From NCBI GenBank assembly GCA_034440575.1, contig JAOTOL010001268.1:335001-399000 (forward strand): a stretch of DNA of 64,000 bases, in the 5' to 3' direction. Within the stretch, counting starts at the first letter, position 1; the number at the start of each line of letters is the position of its first letter. Source of the stretch: Imbricaverruca yamaguchii (Eukaryota > Arthropoda > Thecostraca > Neoverrucidae). A model generated the notes under the pieces. That model saw nothing but the letters and a program-made list of their open reading frames with translations, searched no databases and was not told the DNA's origin. Position numbers and translations under genes: made by a program. Below, piece by piece: positions 1-9,806 of the stretch.

Positions 1-470
1 CTTGGTAGGAGATCTGGCGGTGGTAAGTGGCGCTTACCCTGCTGTGTTCTATGCTCTGTAGGTAGGAGATCTGGCGGTGGTAAGTGGCGCTTACCCTGCT
101 GTGTTCTATGCTCGGCAGATGGGAGATCGTGCGGTGGTAAGTGGCGCTTACCCTGCTGTGCTCTATGCTCGGCAGATGGGAGATCGTGCGGTGGTAAGTG
201 GCGCTTACCCTGCTGTGTTCTATGCTCTGTAGGTAGGAGATCTGGCGGTGGTAAGTGGCGCTTACCCTGCTGTGTTCTATGCTCTGTAGGTAGGAGATCT
301 GGCGGTGGTAAGTGGCGCTTACCCTGCTGTGTTCTATGCTCTGTAGGTAGGAGATCTGGCGGTGGTAAGTGGCGCTTACCCTGCTGTGTTCTATGCTCTG
401 TAGATAGGAGATCGTGCGGTGATAAGTGGCGCTTACCCTGCTTACTCTATGCTCGCAGATGGGAGATCGT
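1..470. repeat. 59-bp tandem array, about 8 units
   Basis: Units share GGTGGTAAGTGGCGCTTACC and differ by small changes such as CTGTAG versus CTCGGCAG. Read on the minus strand, many units show a CTACCTACAG acceptor-like motif, 17-18 bases, then GGTAAGC donor-like sequence. The array continues to the left edge of the window and directly follows the donor of the candidate exon at 485-620. Confidence 0.95.
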
Positions 471-484
471 GCTTAAGTGCTTAC

Positions 485-620
485 TTTTTTCTTTTATTCT
501 TTTTTTTGTTAGTAGGGCGCGCGGGCCGCGGCCGGGTCAGCGAGTCGGCGATGTCCTTCAGCTTCTCCTCGCGGTTAATCGAGTAGTCGGCCAGGTACGA
601 GCCGCCGCCGCTGCTGCCAT
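485..620 (-). CDS. Candidate internal exon, charged and lysine-rich
   Basis: I do not recognise this protein segment with certainty. The open frame reads GSSGGGSYLADYSINREEKL, continues with KDIADSLTRPRPARP and ends in a lysine-rich TNKKKNKRKK stretch before an in-frame stop. A splice acceptor (GACCGACAG) precedes it and a GTAAGC donor follows, so the exon would be 136 bp, starting with two bases of a split codon and ending in phase 2. It is on the same strand as, and downstream of, the PH-domain exons, so it may be a further exon of the outspread/MPRIP-like gene, where a basic segment follows the PH domain in the vertebrate protein. The preceding candidate exon (2381-2526) ends in phase 0, so an exon between them would be missing. 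Composition looks more like coding sequence than the surroundings. Confidence 0.42.
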
Positions 621-2070
621 CTGTCGGTCACGCGGCTCACTATGTGATGTACGGCAAATCACACGAGATACAGTTATGCGATCTCCCATTGTAGGGGTGG
701 TGGTAAACACGGGCCTCGTGACAGCACATTGTGGGAGCTAAATTTGTGTACTAGTACCCTCAACCCTCGCCGTCAACTTGGCGGTAATTTGAATATTTTA
801 GAGCATCACTCCCTTTAATCCATCTCAGGTCAGTGACCTTTGATAACATGGACGTGACACTTTTACAAAATATGCATAACAGATGCATAATATGCCGCTA
901 AAAATTTGTTGATTGAGTCTACTCATTCGGTCGCTAACGCTGAAAAAGGGGGCTCCAGAAAACCCATTCGCACAGTGCGGCGAGGGTTAAGCATAGTTAG
1001 CTTCCATTCCGGCGCGAGCACAGTATCACACTTCACAACCACTGCTGCCCCCATATGCCTGTGTAAAATGGGAAGGACAGTTGAATGTGATAAAAGTAGC
1101 TCGACGGCGGCCAACAGCGGTGAACACCCACACCGGAACTTACCCTTTTTGACGCTAGATGTCAGGAGGGAGCCTGACCGAGGCCCAACGTTGAGATCAG
1201 GGGACGCCAAACTGTCGATCATCGGCTGAGGTTGCTTCTCCTCCAGGGGGAACTTCTGAAAGAGGTGACACTATAAGGTGTGATGCCACAGACAGCCTAG
1301 AAGTTGGACAGAGGTAGAAGGTACTAATAAACATGGAACGGCTTTCCTCCCCGCATAAGCGCAACCCGGTGGGGGGAAGGGGAGTGGCCGATCCCACGAG
1401 TATTCGAGATATCCCACCATGACTGTGCGACACCCTCCCCACCTATGCAATACAGTCGAAGGCTGTCTGAGCTCTTTGTGGTTCGGACATTCAGACTTTA
1501 CCCTGCACACACTCTTCTGTCCATTACATTTTTGTTTAATGAATGCAGCTCGAATGGCTGTTGGGGGCTGTTTACAGAATCCGAGTCGATGCCAAGCGCA
1601 GGCTTGTTGCTTTGACCCCGAGTCCACGTCCCGATCTCGAACTTCTAGATCTATAGTACACCTTGGACCGAGAGATTAAGATGCTCACCCAATCTGACAC
1701 GGCCCCTGGTGGCCCCGACCTTGTCCGGACATTTGCCAAGTGGCAATCACGGCCGGAGGCCTCAACGGCGAGCGCGTGAAGCGACTCGAATCTGTTGCGC
1801 CAACACGCGGAGATCTTTGCATGTCAGCGCTCTATGCAATGAGCTAACCATGCGTCAAATGCCCACAGGTAGCCACAGCTCCTCAAATGTTCGGCTGGAC
1901 ACCGTCAAAAGCTACAGATTTCAGCACGGGGCACTACAGGCGAGACACTGCAGCGCTAATAACCGGCCTCAACTTGAGCATAGCTCTCCAAATGATGTTG
2001 AAGCTGCACTGTTTTCTCAAGCTATGTTGCCAGACAAAATGCGCCACGAGGTAGTCCACAGCCCTGTGCA

Positions 2071-2073
<3 letters not shown>
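621..2073. other. Unique sequence without a supported gene
   Basis: Moderate GC, non-repetitive sequence. Only short open frames on both strands and no recognisable domain, tRNA or splice-bounded exon. An exon joining 2381-2526 to 485-620 could be hidden here but I cannot pick it out. Confidence 0.6.

Positions 2074-2130
<57 letters not shown>
2074..2130. repeat. (TA)n microsatellite
   Basis: About 55 bases of nearly uninterrupted TA dinucleotides. Confidence 0.97.
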
Positions 2131-2131
<1 letters not shown>

Positions 2132-2380
2132 CCAAGCATGTAACATATTAGCATAAGGATGTGCTCTTTCAACATAAGTATTGCCGACGAGAATAACATC
2201 TCCTCGATATCCCGAGAGGAGTCCCAAAGCCCAAATAACTCAATAACGCGGAGTTGAATGCACTATTTGCGAAGCGGTCAGCCAATACATTATTACGGGC
2301 CTTCCCAACATCGGGGGAGGGGATGCAGCGGTGAGCCGGATCGGGGGGGGGGGTGTGACGGTAGCGGTCAGCAGCCGTAC

Positions 2381-2526
2381 CGGTGGTGTGTGCAGCAGCT
2401 CGGCCACAGTCTCGGGTCGGCCCCGGCCCCCCTGGCGACAGCGCGTCAGCTTGTTCTGCCGACGCGTCTTGCAGCGGTCCTGCGTCGGCGGCGACTCCGA
2501 CGTCGGAGGGTTGTTCAAGTACTTGT
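2381..2526 (-). CDS. Candidate internal exon
   Basis: The open frame begins with two bases of a split codon, then KYLNNPPTSESPPTQDRCK, and later PETVAELLHTPP; the middle is rich in arginine, lysine and glutamine. It follows a GATCGCAG acceptor and ends at CCACCG followed by GTACGG. The 146-bp exon starts in the phase left by the candidate exon at 7149-7421, which would make the joining codon Asp. It is on the PH-gene strand, and codon third positions are GC-rich with a mixed amino-acid composition. Two partial copies of its acceptor region lie immediately upstream (2527-2706). I do not recognise the product. It may be linker sequence of the outspread/MPRIP-like protein, which is poorly conserved between the two PH domains. 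Confidence 0.4.
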
Positions 2527-2706
2527 CTGCGATCAGAAACCGACCGTCAACGAACAGGCCGTCAGGGTAGAGCTGGGTCAGTAACGAAGTGATCAAGTAC
2601 TTGTCTGCGATGAGAACCCGACCGTCAACGAACAAACCGTCAATGTAGGGCTGGATAAAAAAAGTGGTCAAGTGCTTGTTTGTAATGGATACAGAACCGT
2701 AAGAAC
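2527..2706 (-). repeat. Tandem copies of the splice-acceptor region of exon 2381-2526
   Basis: CAAGTACTTGTCTGCGAT occurs at 2516 (exon junction) and again at 2595, and a diverged CAAGTGCTTGTTTGTAAT at 2669, so spacings are 79 and 74 bp. Each copy carries the first 11 exon bases, and the second still has the intact GCAG acceptor on the minus strand. Confidence 0.85.
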
Positions 2707-3097
2707 GTGAACCATCCAGGTGGATGTGGGTTGATGGAAATTGTTCTAGTACTGTGTGCTGCGTGTGCCAGTACCTCAGCCAGTACATTAGTCGAAATGG
2801 CGAGCAGAGATCACAAGGGTCCGCTTTCGACTGTGCGCCAGTCGATGGCACCGAACACAGCAAGAGGAAAACATTTCCGCCAGGGAGAGGTTAATATCCC
2901 GTCAAGGGGAGTTAATTTACCCTTCTGATCACTCACTAGCTACGCCGTAGCTCATCTCCAGAACGGATACAGGTGAGATGAGGTGATGAGAGTACCCTGC
3001 GACTGGGAGTACCGCACGTCATATGGTCTACGTGGAACAAATCACTAGCAATCGATGCCATTCCAACTGTTGCCGTGACGGCCGGCCGCACAGAAGG

Positions 3098-3175
3098 GTT
3101 CACCGGGCTCCATCGGGCGCCATCGGGCTCCATGGGGCTCCACCGGGCTCCACCGGATTCCACCGGGCCTCGCCG
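3098..3175. repeat. Short 10-11-bp array
   Basis: About seven copies of CACCGGGCTC-like units with CATCGGG and CATGGGG variants. Confidence 0.85.
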
Positions 3176-3324
3176 AGGTTCACAGAGGATCGCAGGATTT
3201 CACCTGACTTCATAGGATCCCACGGATTTCCCCCCCCCCCCACCCAGGACGGTCTGGAGGCCAGCGCCGCTGACACCATCTATGGAAAACTGAGCATAAC
3301 ACCCCGCCCCTCCCCTCCCCTGAG

Positions 3325-3388
3325 CGGCGCCGAAAATGGATTCACCTCATCAGATGTCCCGGGCACGCTCCTCACCGTGCCGAGCCAG
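3325..3388 (+). CDS. Candidate plus-strand exon (weak)
   Basis: A C-rich tract ends in TGAG, followed by an open frame containing ENGFTSSDVPGTLLTVPSQ that ends at CAG followed by a consensus GTGAGT donor. The 19-bp array begins at that donor. The acceptor is weak (GAG) and the strand opposes the PH-domain gene, so this would need to be a nested gene. No family is recognised; it could be chance. Confidence 0.22.
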
Positions 3389-4160
3389 GTGAGTCATACG
3401 TACAGCAAGGAGTCAGACGTACAGTACGGTGTCAGACGTACAGTACGGTGTCAGACGTACAGCAAGGAGTCAGACGTACAGCAAGGAGTCAGACGTACAG
3501 TACGGTGTCAGACGTACAGTACGGTGTCAGACGTACAGCAAGGAGTCAGACGTACAGTACGGTGTCAGACGTACAGCAAGGAGTCAGACGTACAGTACGG
3601 TGTCAGACGTACGGGTCAGACGTACAGCAGATAAGAGTCAGACGTACAGTAGGTGTCAGACGTACAGCAGGAGTCAGACGTACAGTACGGTGTCAGACGT
3701 ACAGTACGGTGTCAGACGTACACGGTGTCAGACGTACAGTACGGTGTCAGACGTACAGTACGGTGTCAGACGTACAGTACGGTGTCAGACGTACAGTACG
3801 GTGTCAGACGTACAGTACGGTGTCAGACGTACAGTACGGTGTCAGACGTACAGTACGGTGTCAGACGTACAGTACGGTGTCAGACGTACAGTACGGTGTC
3901 AGACGTACAGTACGGTGTCAGACGTACAGTACGGTGTCAGACGTACAGTACGGTGTCAGACGTACAGTACGGTGTCAGACGTACAGTATGGAGTCAGACG
4001 TACAGTACGGTGTCAGACGTACAGTACGGTGTCAGACGTACAGTACGGTGTCAGACGTACAGTACGGTGTCAGACGTACAGTACGGTGTCAGAAGTATGG
4101 ACGTATGGACTTACGTATGGATTTGTGGACGTACGTACGGAGTCAGACGTACAGTATTGT
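3389..4160. repeat. 19-bp tandem array, CGGTGTC type
   Basis: About 40 copies of TACGGTGTCAGACGTACAG with some AAGGAGTC variants at the left end. Open in all three plus frames because 19 is not a multiple of three, which produces long spurious frames. Confidence 0.98.
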
Positions 4161-4164
4161 GGGA

Positions 4165-4345
4165 CCAGGGATGGCCGAGTGGTTAAGGTGTTGGGCTCTG
4201 GGTACCAAACGTCCTGGGTTCGACACTAGCGCCGCTCGGATCATTTCCCAATCCCGCGGCCCACCGGCGAAACAGTGTGGGCGGCGCCATTAGCCGTTAA
4301 TGTGCAGAAAGTGTGTCGTGAACCACCCAATAAACAAACAACAAC
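4165..4345 (+). mobile_element. tRNA-derived SINE
   Basis: The head is tRNA-like (Leu/Ser type): A box TGGCCGAGTGG at 4172-4182 and B box GGGTTCGACAC at 4216-4226, correctly spaced for a Pol III promoter. A GC-rich body and an AATAAACAAACAACAAC tail follow. Flanks share ACGTACA and TGTG with the array, consistent with insertion into it, so a target-site duplication cannot be separated from the repeat. It is not a functional tRNA gene. Confidence 0.88.
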
Positions 4346-4361
4346 AAACGTACACCACTGT

Positions 4362-5800
4362 GTCAGACGTATAGTATGGAGTCAGACGTACAGAATGGAG
4401 TCAGACGTATAGTATGGAGTCAGACGTACAGAATGGAGTCAGACGTACAGAATGGAGTCAGACGTACAGTATGGAGTCAGACGTACAGTATGAAGTCAGA
4501 CGTACAGCATGGAGTCAGACGTACAGTATGGAGTCAGACGTACAGCATGGAGTCAGAGTCAGACGTACAGTATGGAGTCAGACGTACAGCATGGAGTCAG
4601 ACGTACAGTATTGGAGTCAGACGTACAGCATGGAGTCAGATGTACAGTATGGAGTCAGACGTACAGTATGGAGTCAGACGTACAGTATGGAGTCAGACGT
4701 ACAGCATGGAGTCAGATGTAGCATGGAGTCAGACGTACAGTATGGAGTCAGACGTACAGTATGGAGTCAGACGTACAGTATGGAGTCAGACGTACAGTAT
4801 GGAGTCAGACGTACAGTATGGAGTCAGACGTACAGTATGGAGTCAGACGTACAGTATGGAGTCAGACGTACAGTATGGAGTCAGACGTACAGTATGGAGT
4901 CAGACGTACAGTATGGAGTCAGACGTACAGTATGGAGTCAGACGTACAGTATGGTATCAGACGTACAGTACGTACAGTATGGAGTCAGATGTACAGTATG
5001 GAGTCAGACGTACAGTATGGAGTCAGACGTACAGTATGGAGTCAGACGTACAGTATGGAGTCAGACGTACAGTATGGAGTCAGACGTACAGTATGGAGTC
5101 AGATGTACAGTATGGAGTCAGACGTACAGTATGGAGTCAGACGTACAGTATGGAGTCAGACGTACAGTATGGAGTCAGACGTACAGTATGGAGTCAGACA
5201 GTATGGAGTCAGACGTACAGTATGGAGTCAGACGTACAGTATGGAGTCAGACGTACAGTATGGAGTCAGACGTACAGTATGGAGTCAGACGTACAGTATG
5301 GTGTCAGACGTACAGTATGGAGTCAGACGTACAGTATGGAGTCAGACGTACAGTATGGAGTCAGACGTACAGTATGGAGTCAGACGTACAGTATGGAGTC
5401 AGACGTACAGTATGGAGTCAGACGTACAGTATGGAGTCAGACGTACAGTATGGTGTTGGGACGTATGGTGTCAGACGTACAGTATGGAGTCAGACGTAGC
5501 AGTATGGAGTCAGACGTACAGTATGGAGTCAGACGTACAGTATGGAGTCAGACGTACAGTATGGTGTCATGACGTACAGTATGGAGTCAGACGTACAGTA
5601 TGGAGTCAGACGTACAGTATGGAGTCAGACGTACAGTATGGAGTCAGACGTACAGTATGGAGTCAGACGTACAGTATGGAGTCAGACGTACAGCGTAATG
5701 GAGTCAGACGTACAGTATGGAGTCAGACGTACAGTATGTAGTCAGACGTACAGTACGGAGTATCACGTACAGTATGGTGTCAGACGTACAACATGGCGCT
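4362..5800. repeat. 19-bp tandem array, TGGAGTC type
   Basis: About 75 copies of TATGGAGTCAGACGTACAG with occasional GCATGG, GAATGG and truncated units. The same repeat family as 3389-4160, but a different homogenised variant on the other side of the SINE. Confidence 0.98.
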
Positions 5801-6690
5801 AGACCTATGGCATGTATTCAGACTACGCCGTTTTCCTCTCCCTCGCATTTGTTGGGGGGAAAACTACTAGTATTACTTGGGCATATTCATCTCCAGACTA
5901 CCTGATGTATTATGAAGTTTCCTACACTCTTAGTTGTACCGGGAAAATGCATCAATATTCCACATCACTACCATGAAATTTCACATCAATAGCACGCACC
6001 TTAACACCTGTATTACGAAGTCGGGCCTTCAATGAATACTGCAAGGGCAGTTCCACTACCGGCACAACCGCAGACCTATAAATGTCTGAATTACTGTGAT
6101 GTCCGCGTCCTGGAGTCGGCACATGCCGAGTCGTCACGTCTCATCTACCCCAATTTCACCTCCACCTCCCTTGGGTACGCCTATGCCCGTCGGAATCGAA
6201 ACCGAACGTGCACGAGGATCCAGTCCCAGGTATGCCCGTCAAATCAGAGTCCAAACGGCAGTCAGAATCAAGTTGCGGCCGCCAGCGCTGCCTCGACCGC
6301 CGCACGTCGAATCACGCCACGCCGCACGACACTGCATGACGTGGAACCTGTCTGAGAAACAGAGCGGAAGGAGACCACGAGAACTGGTGCCGCACTGGTC
6401 GACAACAGGAAACTACAGGCGGCACGCGATGGTCGGCCGGGCGGTGGACGGTGACGCAGCGCTGACCGGCCAGAAACTGGCCACACACACACACACATCA
6501 CGGCATAACGGGCCACTCGTCAACCGGAAACGCACCCGAGCCGTCAGCTGGGCGACGTCTCGGCGGTCGGCGCCAGCTCCAGTCGTGCCAAGCGCCACAT
6601 ACTGCCCTGCACTGCCATGCCCCGCCCTCGACCGCTCAGGGTCAACGCCCAGTGTGGTTTCGTCACGTGTGTGTTGTCACCCCCACCCAC
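5801..6690. other. Unique sequence without a supported gene
   Basis: Mixed-composition sequence, GC-rich after about 6200. Open frames on both strands overlap each other and none has recognisable domains or convincing splice boundaries. Contains a short CA run near 6482-6498. Confidence 0.55.
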
Positions 6691-6694
6691 ACCG

Positions 6695-7190
6695 CGCATA
6701 CCCACCATGATCGGGGGCGGTCGGGCCGGGCGTCAGGGTCGGGATGGTGACGTGTCCCCCCCCCCCCCTCGCGTGTACCCACCATGATCGGGGGTGGCCG
6801 GGCCGGGCGTCAGGGTCGGGATGGTGACGTGTCCCCCCCCCCTCGCGTGTACCCACCATTGTCAGGGGGGGGCCGGGCCGGGCGTCAGGGTCGGGATGGT
6901 GACCTTTCCCCCCCCCCCCTCGCGTGTACCCACCATTGTCAGGGGTGGCCGGGCCGGGCGTCAGGGTCGGGATGGTGACGTGTCCCCCTCGCGTGTACCC
7001 ACCATTGTCAGGGGTGGCCGGGCCGGGCGTCAGGGTCGGGATGGTGACGTGTCCCCCCCCCCCCCTCGCGTGTACCCACCATTGTCAGGGGTGGCCGGGC
7101 CGGGCGTCAGGGTCGGGATGGTGACGTGTCCCCCTCGCGTGTACCCACCGTTGTCAGGGGTGACCGGGCCGGGCGTCAGGGTCGGAATGG
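6695..7190 (-). repeat. 69-78-bp tandem array derived from a candidate exon end
   Basis: Seven units with ACCCACC at about 6704, 6779, 6851, 6929, 6998, 7075 and 7144. Each has GGGCCGGGCGTCAGGGTCGG and a C-run of variable length that accounts for the period differences. On the minus strand each unit reads TIPTLTPGP-like codons followed by a GTGGGT donor-like site, the same as the end of the candidate exon at 7149-7421. Confidence 0.93.
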
Positions 7191-7421
7191 TGACCGGCTC
7201 GGTGGCCGGCGGCCGGTCCTCCTGCCGGCTCTGTGTCTCCGGCGTCTCGGGGAGCGCGGCCGGAGACGCCGGAGACGCCGGAGACGCCGGAGACGGTGGT
7301 GACGGTGGTGACGCCGGTGACGGCGGCGGCTGGGTGTACCGACCGGCCGTCAGCGCGGTGGGGGGCAGCAGCGCGCGGCGCGGCCCCTCAGACTGGCAGC
7401 TGTGCAGACGACGTCGGCTCA
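7149..7421 (-). CDS. Candidate proline/serine-rich exon
   Basis: The open frame includes SRRRLHSCQSEGPRRALLPP, a PPSPASP low-complexity stretch, and ETQSRQEDRPPATEPVTIPT before a GTGGGT donor at 7149. Using the acceptor CCACCAG at 7421 gives the two-base start required after the phase-1 end of the GRHKR exon (8289-8367); an alternative acceptor lies at 7431. The end is phase 1, which fits the next candidate exon at 2381-2526. Low-complexity Pro/Ser linkers are common between the PH domains of outspread/MPRIP proteins, but the sequence itself is not diagnostic, and GC-rich DNA stays open easily. Confidence 0.35.
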
Positions 7422-7444
7422 CTGGTGGCGTCTGGAACGGCTCC

Positions 7445-8145
7445 CGGCCTGCCGCCACACACGTCACAGACGTCACACAGCGTCACACACGGCGTCACAC
7501 ACAGCGTCACACACCGCGACGGCTCCCGACCTGCCGCCACACACGTCACAGATGTCACACAGCGTCACACACAGCGTCACACACAGCGTCACACACAGCG
7601 TCACACACAGCGTCACACGCAGCGTCACACACGGCGTCACACACGGCGTCACACACAGCGTCACACACAGCGTCACACACAGCGTCACACACAGCGTCAC
7701 ACACAGCGTCACACACAGCGTCACACACAGCGTCACACACAGCGTCACACACGGCGTCACACGGCGTCACACACGGCGTCACACACAGCGTCACACACAG
7801 CGTCACGCGGGGCTCACTGGGCCACACAAGGCGTCACACACAGCGTCACACACAGCGTCACACACAGCGTCACACACCGCGACCGCTCCCGGCCTGCCGC
7901 CACACACGTCACACAGCGTCAAACACGGCGTCACACAGCGTCACACACAGCGTCACACAGCGTCACACAGCGTCACACACAGCGTCACACACAGCGTCAC
8001 ACGGCGTCACACAGCGTCACACGGCGTCACACACAGCGTCACACACCGCACCCCGGCCTGCCGCCGTCACACGGCGTCACACAGCGTCACACAGCGTCAC
8101 ACGGCGTCACACACAGCGTCACACACAGCGTCACGCGGTGAGAGG
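7445..8145. repeat. 12-bp GCGTCACACACA array
   Basis: About 50 copies of GCGTCACACACA with GCGTCACACG variants, interrupted at about 7515, 7880 and 8050 by copies of a CGGCCTGCCGCCACACACGT segment that also lies beside the acceptor of the candidate exon at 7149-7421. Confidence 0.96.
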
Positions 8146-8288
8146 CTCACTGGCGCCACAGGCCAACTGGCTGACGAAGACTGAAGTGGTGCCACGAAGT
8201 AGCAAACCCAGCGCTTCATTGTTTTATGCTGTGACGGATCCAATACAAATATTCGAGGGCTGCGCAGGCCAACCACGTGCACACCCAC

Positions 8289-8367
8289 CTGGTCGACCGA
8301 GCGCCGACGGCGACGACACGGTGGAGGTGCGGCCGCCCGGGAACGTGGCGTTCCTCTTGTGACGGCC
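8289..8367 (-). CDS. osp: outspread/MPRIP-like exon, post-PH segment
   Basis: This 79-bp exon encodes GRHKRNATFPGG followed by a Ser/Thr-rich stretch (RTSTVSSPSALGRP). The acceptor is strong (TTTTTCTTCCCCAG) and the donor is CAG followed by GTGGGT. It starts in phase 0, matching the phase-0 end of the PH exon at 22865-23056, so the joint would read MVK then GRHKR. From memory, insect outspread proteins have a GRHKRNATFPGG-like motif right after the first PH domain; that identification should be checked. It ends in phase 1. The family is an actin-associated scaffold that binds myosin phosphatase and RhoA in vertebrates (MPRIP). Arrays lie close upstream, the first unit within about 20 bp of the exon. 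Confidence 0.8.
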
Positions 8368-8382
8368 CTGGGGAAGAAAAAC

Positions 8383-8815
8383 GGTGACGTCACCCTAACA
8401 CCAGCACACCTCCGATGTCACCCAAACACCAGCACACCTCCGATGTCACCCAAACACCAGCACACCTCCGACGTCACTCAAACACCAGCACACCTCCGAC
8501 GTCACCCAAACACCAGCACACCTCCGACGTCACTCAAACACCAGCACACCTCCGACGTCACCCAAACACCAGCACACATCCGACGTCACCCAAACACCAG
8601 CACACCTCCGACGTCACTCAAACACCAGCACACCTCCGACGTCACTCAAACACCAGCACACCTCCGACGTCACTCAAACACCAGCACACCTCCGACGTCA
8701 CTCAAACACCAGCACACCTCCGACGTCACCCTAAACACCAGCACACCTCCGACGTCACTCAAACACCAGCACATCTCCGACGTCACTCAAACACCAGCAA
8801 GCATACGGCGATGTC
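8383..8815. repeat. 28-bp tandem array
   Basis: About 15 units sharing ACACCAGCACACCTCCGACG with CACCC or CACTC variants. It begins about 16 bp upstream (minus sense) of exon 8289-8367, so the polypyrimidine tract abuts it and the first unit covers the probable branch-point region. Confidence 0.96.
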
Positions 8816-9806
8816 GCACAGAAGACGTACGAATGAACATGTCCTACGGAACGGCACAGCAGAGCTGAGATCACGGATATATACGGCATGCCAATTACAA
8901 GATAATGCCAGGGAATCCTCACGCGACATATTAGATCATAATCGTCTTCGACAGCATGGATAGTTTAGTTCATCTTAACCAAAAATTATGAAAGTACATT
9001 ATCATAATTAGAGAGCATATTGTATGACATGTGTATGACTAATTGTATGCATAACATGCATAATATGCATGATATTGATATGGCATTACACGGAATGAGC
9101 AGGTTCTTCCACCAACGTGCCTGAGAGAGCTTCATCATCACACCTTTTCTGATGCTTAGCGCCTGCCTGATCAGCGACCCTTGGCCATTGCAAGTGCCAT
9201 GGTATTAGACCAAGTCCTCATTTTGTACATAAACTCTCACCGAAAGAGGCGAACAAAAATGCTATTAACGTATAAAGTAAGCTATGCGACGCCGTTCACC
9301 GAATGCATCGCCATATCATCATTCAGATGAGAAGTTCGTGGTGGGGATGGCGAAGTGCAAATCAACTACACCGCACTGACAGAGGTACGAAATTCTTCCG
9401 CACTGCCAGGATCAGTAAAAACGCGAGCAAAGTTGCGTGGGCCAAAAGGACGAATTCTATCTCCACAGCGTGCCGCAAGAACGCGACAGGTCTGATCTAA
9501 AAAGGGCATGAAGAACAGACCCGTGGATGAGTGAGCGCATGACGCTGCACAGTGACACGTCGAAGATGAATGGCGCGTTACGTTTTTACAGAGTGGAAGT
9601 CGGGCGTCAAAAGGTCGCAGTTCAAATAACGACAAATCAGCGCCGTAGATTATGGGTAGTCAGTGCGCACTAGTCGGCACCGTCCCTCCAGATCAGGCCA
9701 GATCAGGCCTCCAGATCGGCCGAGTCAGCGTTCGTGTCGTCTGGGAGGTCGGCGAGTCGCGCGACAAACGACAACGAATTGTCGTTTGTCACCGGCCGCC
9801 AAAGGC
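8816..9806. other. Unique AT-richer sequence without a supported gene
   Basis: Non-repetitive, moderate GC. Only short open frames of ordinary composition. No tRNA, SINE head or domain seen. Confidence 0.6.

Noticed and set aside
4165..4260. tRNA-Leu or tRNA-Ser gene
   Set aside because: A and B boxes are present but the acceptor stem and anticodon arm do not pair properly, and an A-rich tail follows; it is a SINE head. The same applies at 31740, 49181, 49793 and 52832.
3389..5800. Several SDVQYGVRRT-type repeat proteins
   Set aside because: Spurious frames of the 19-bp arrays, read simultaneously in all three frames.
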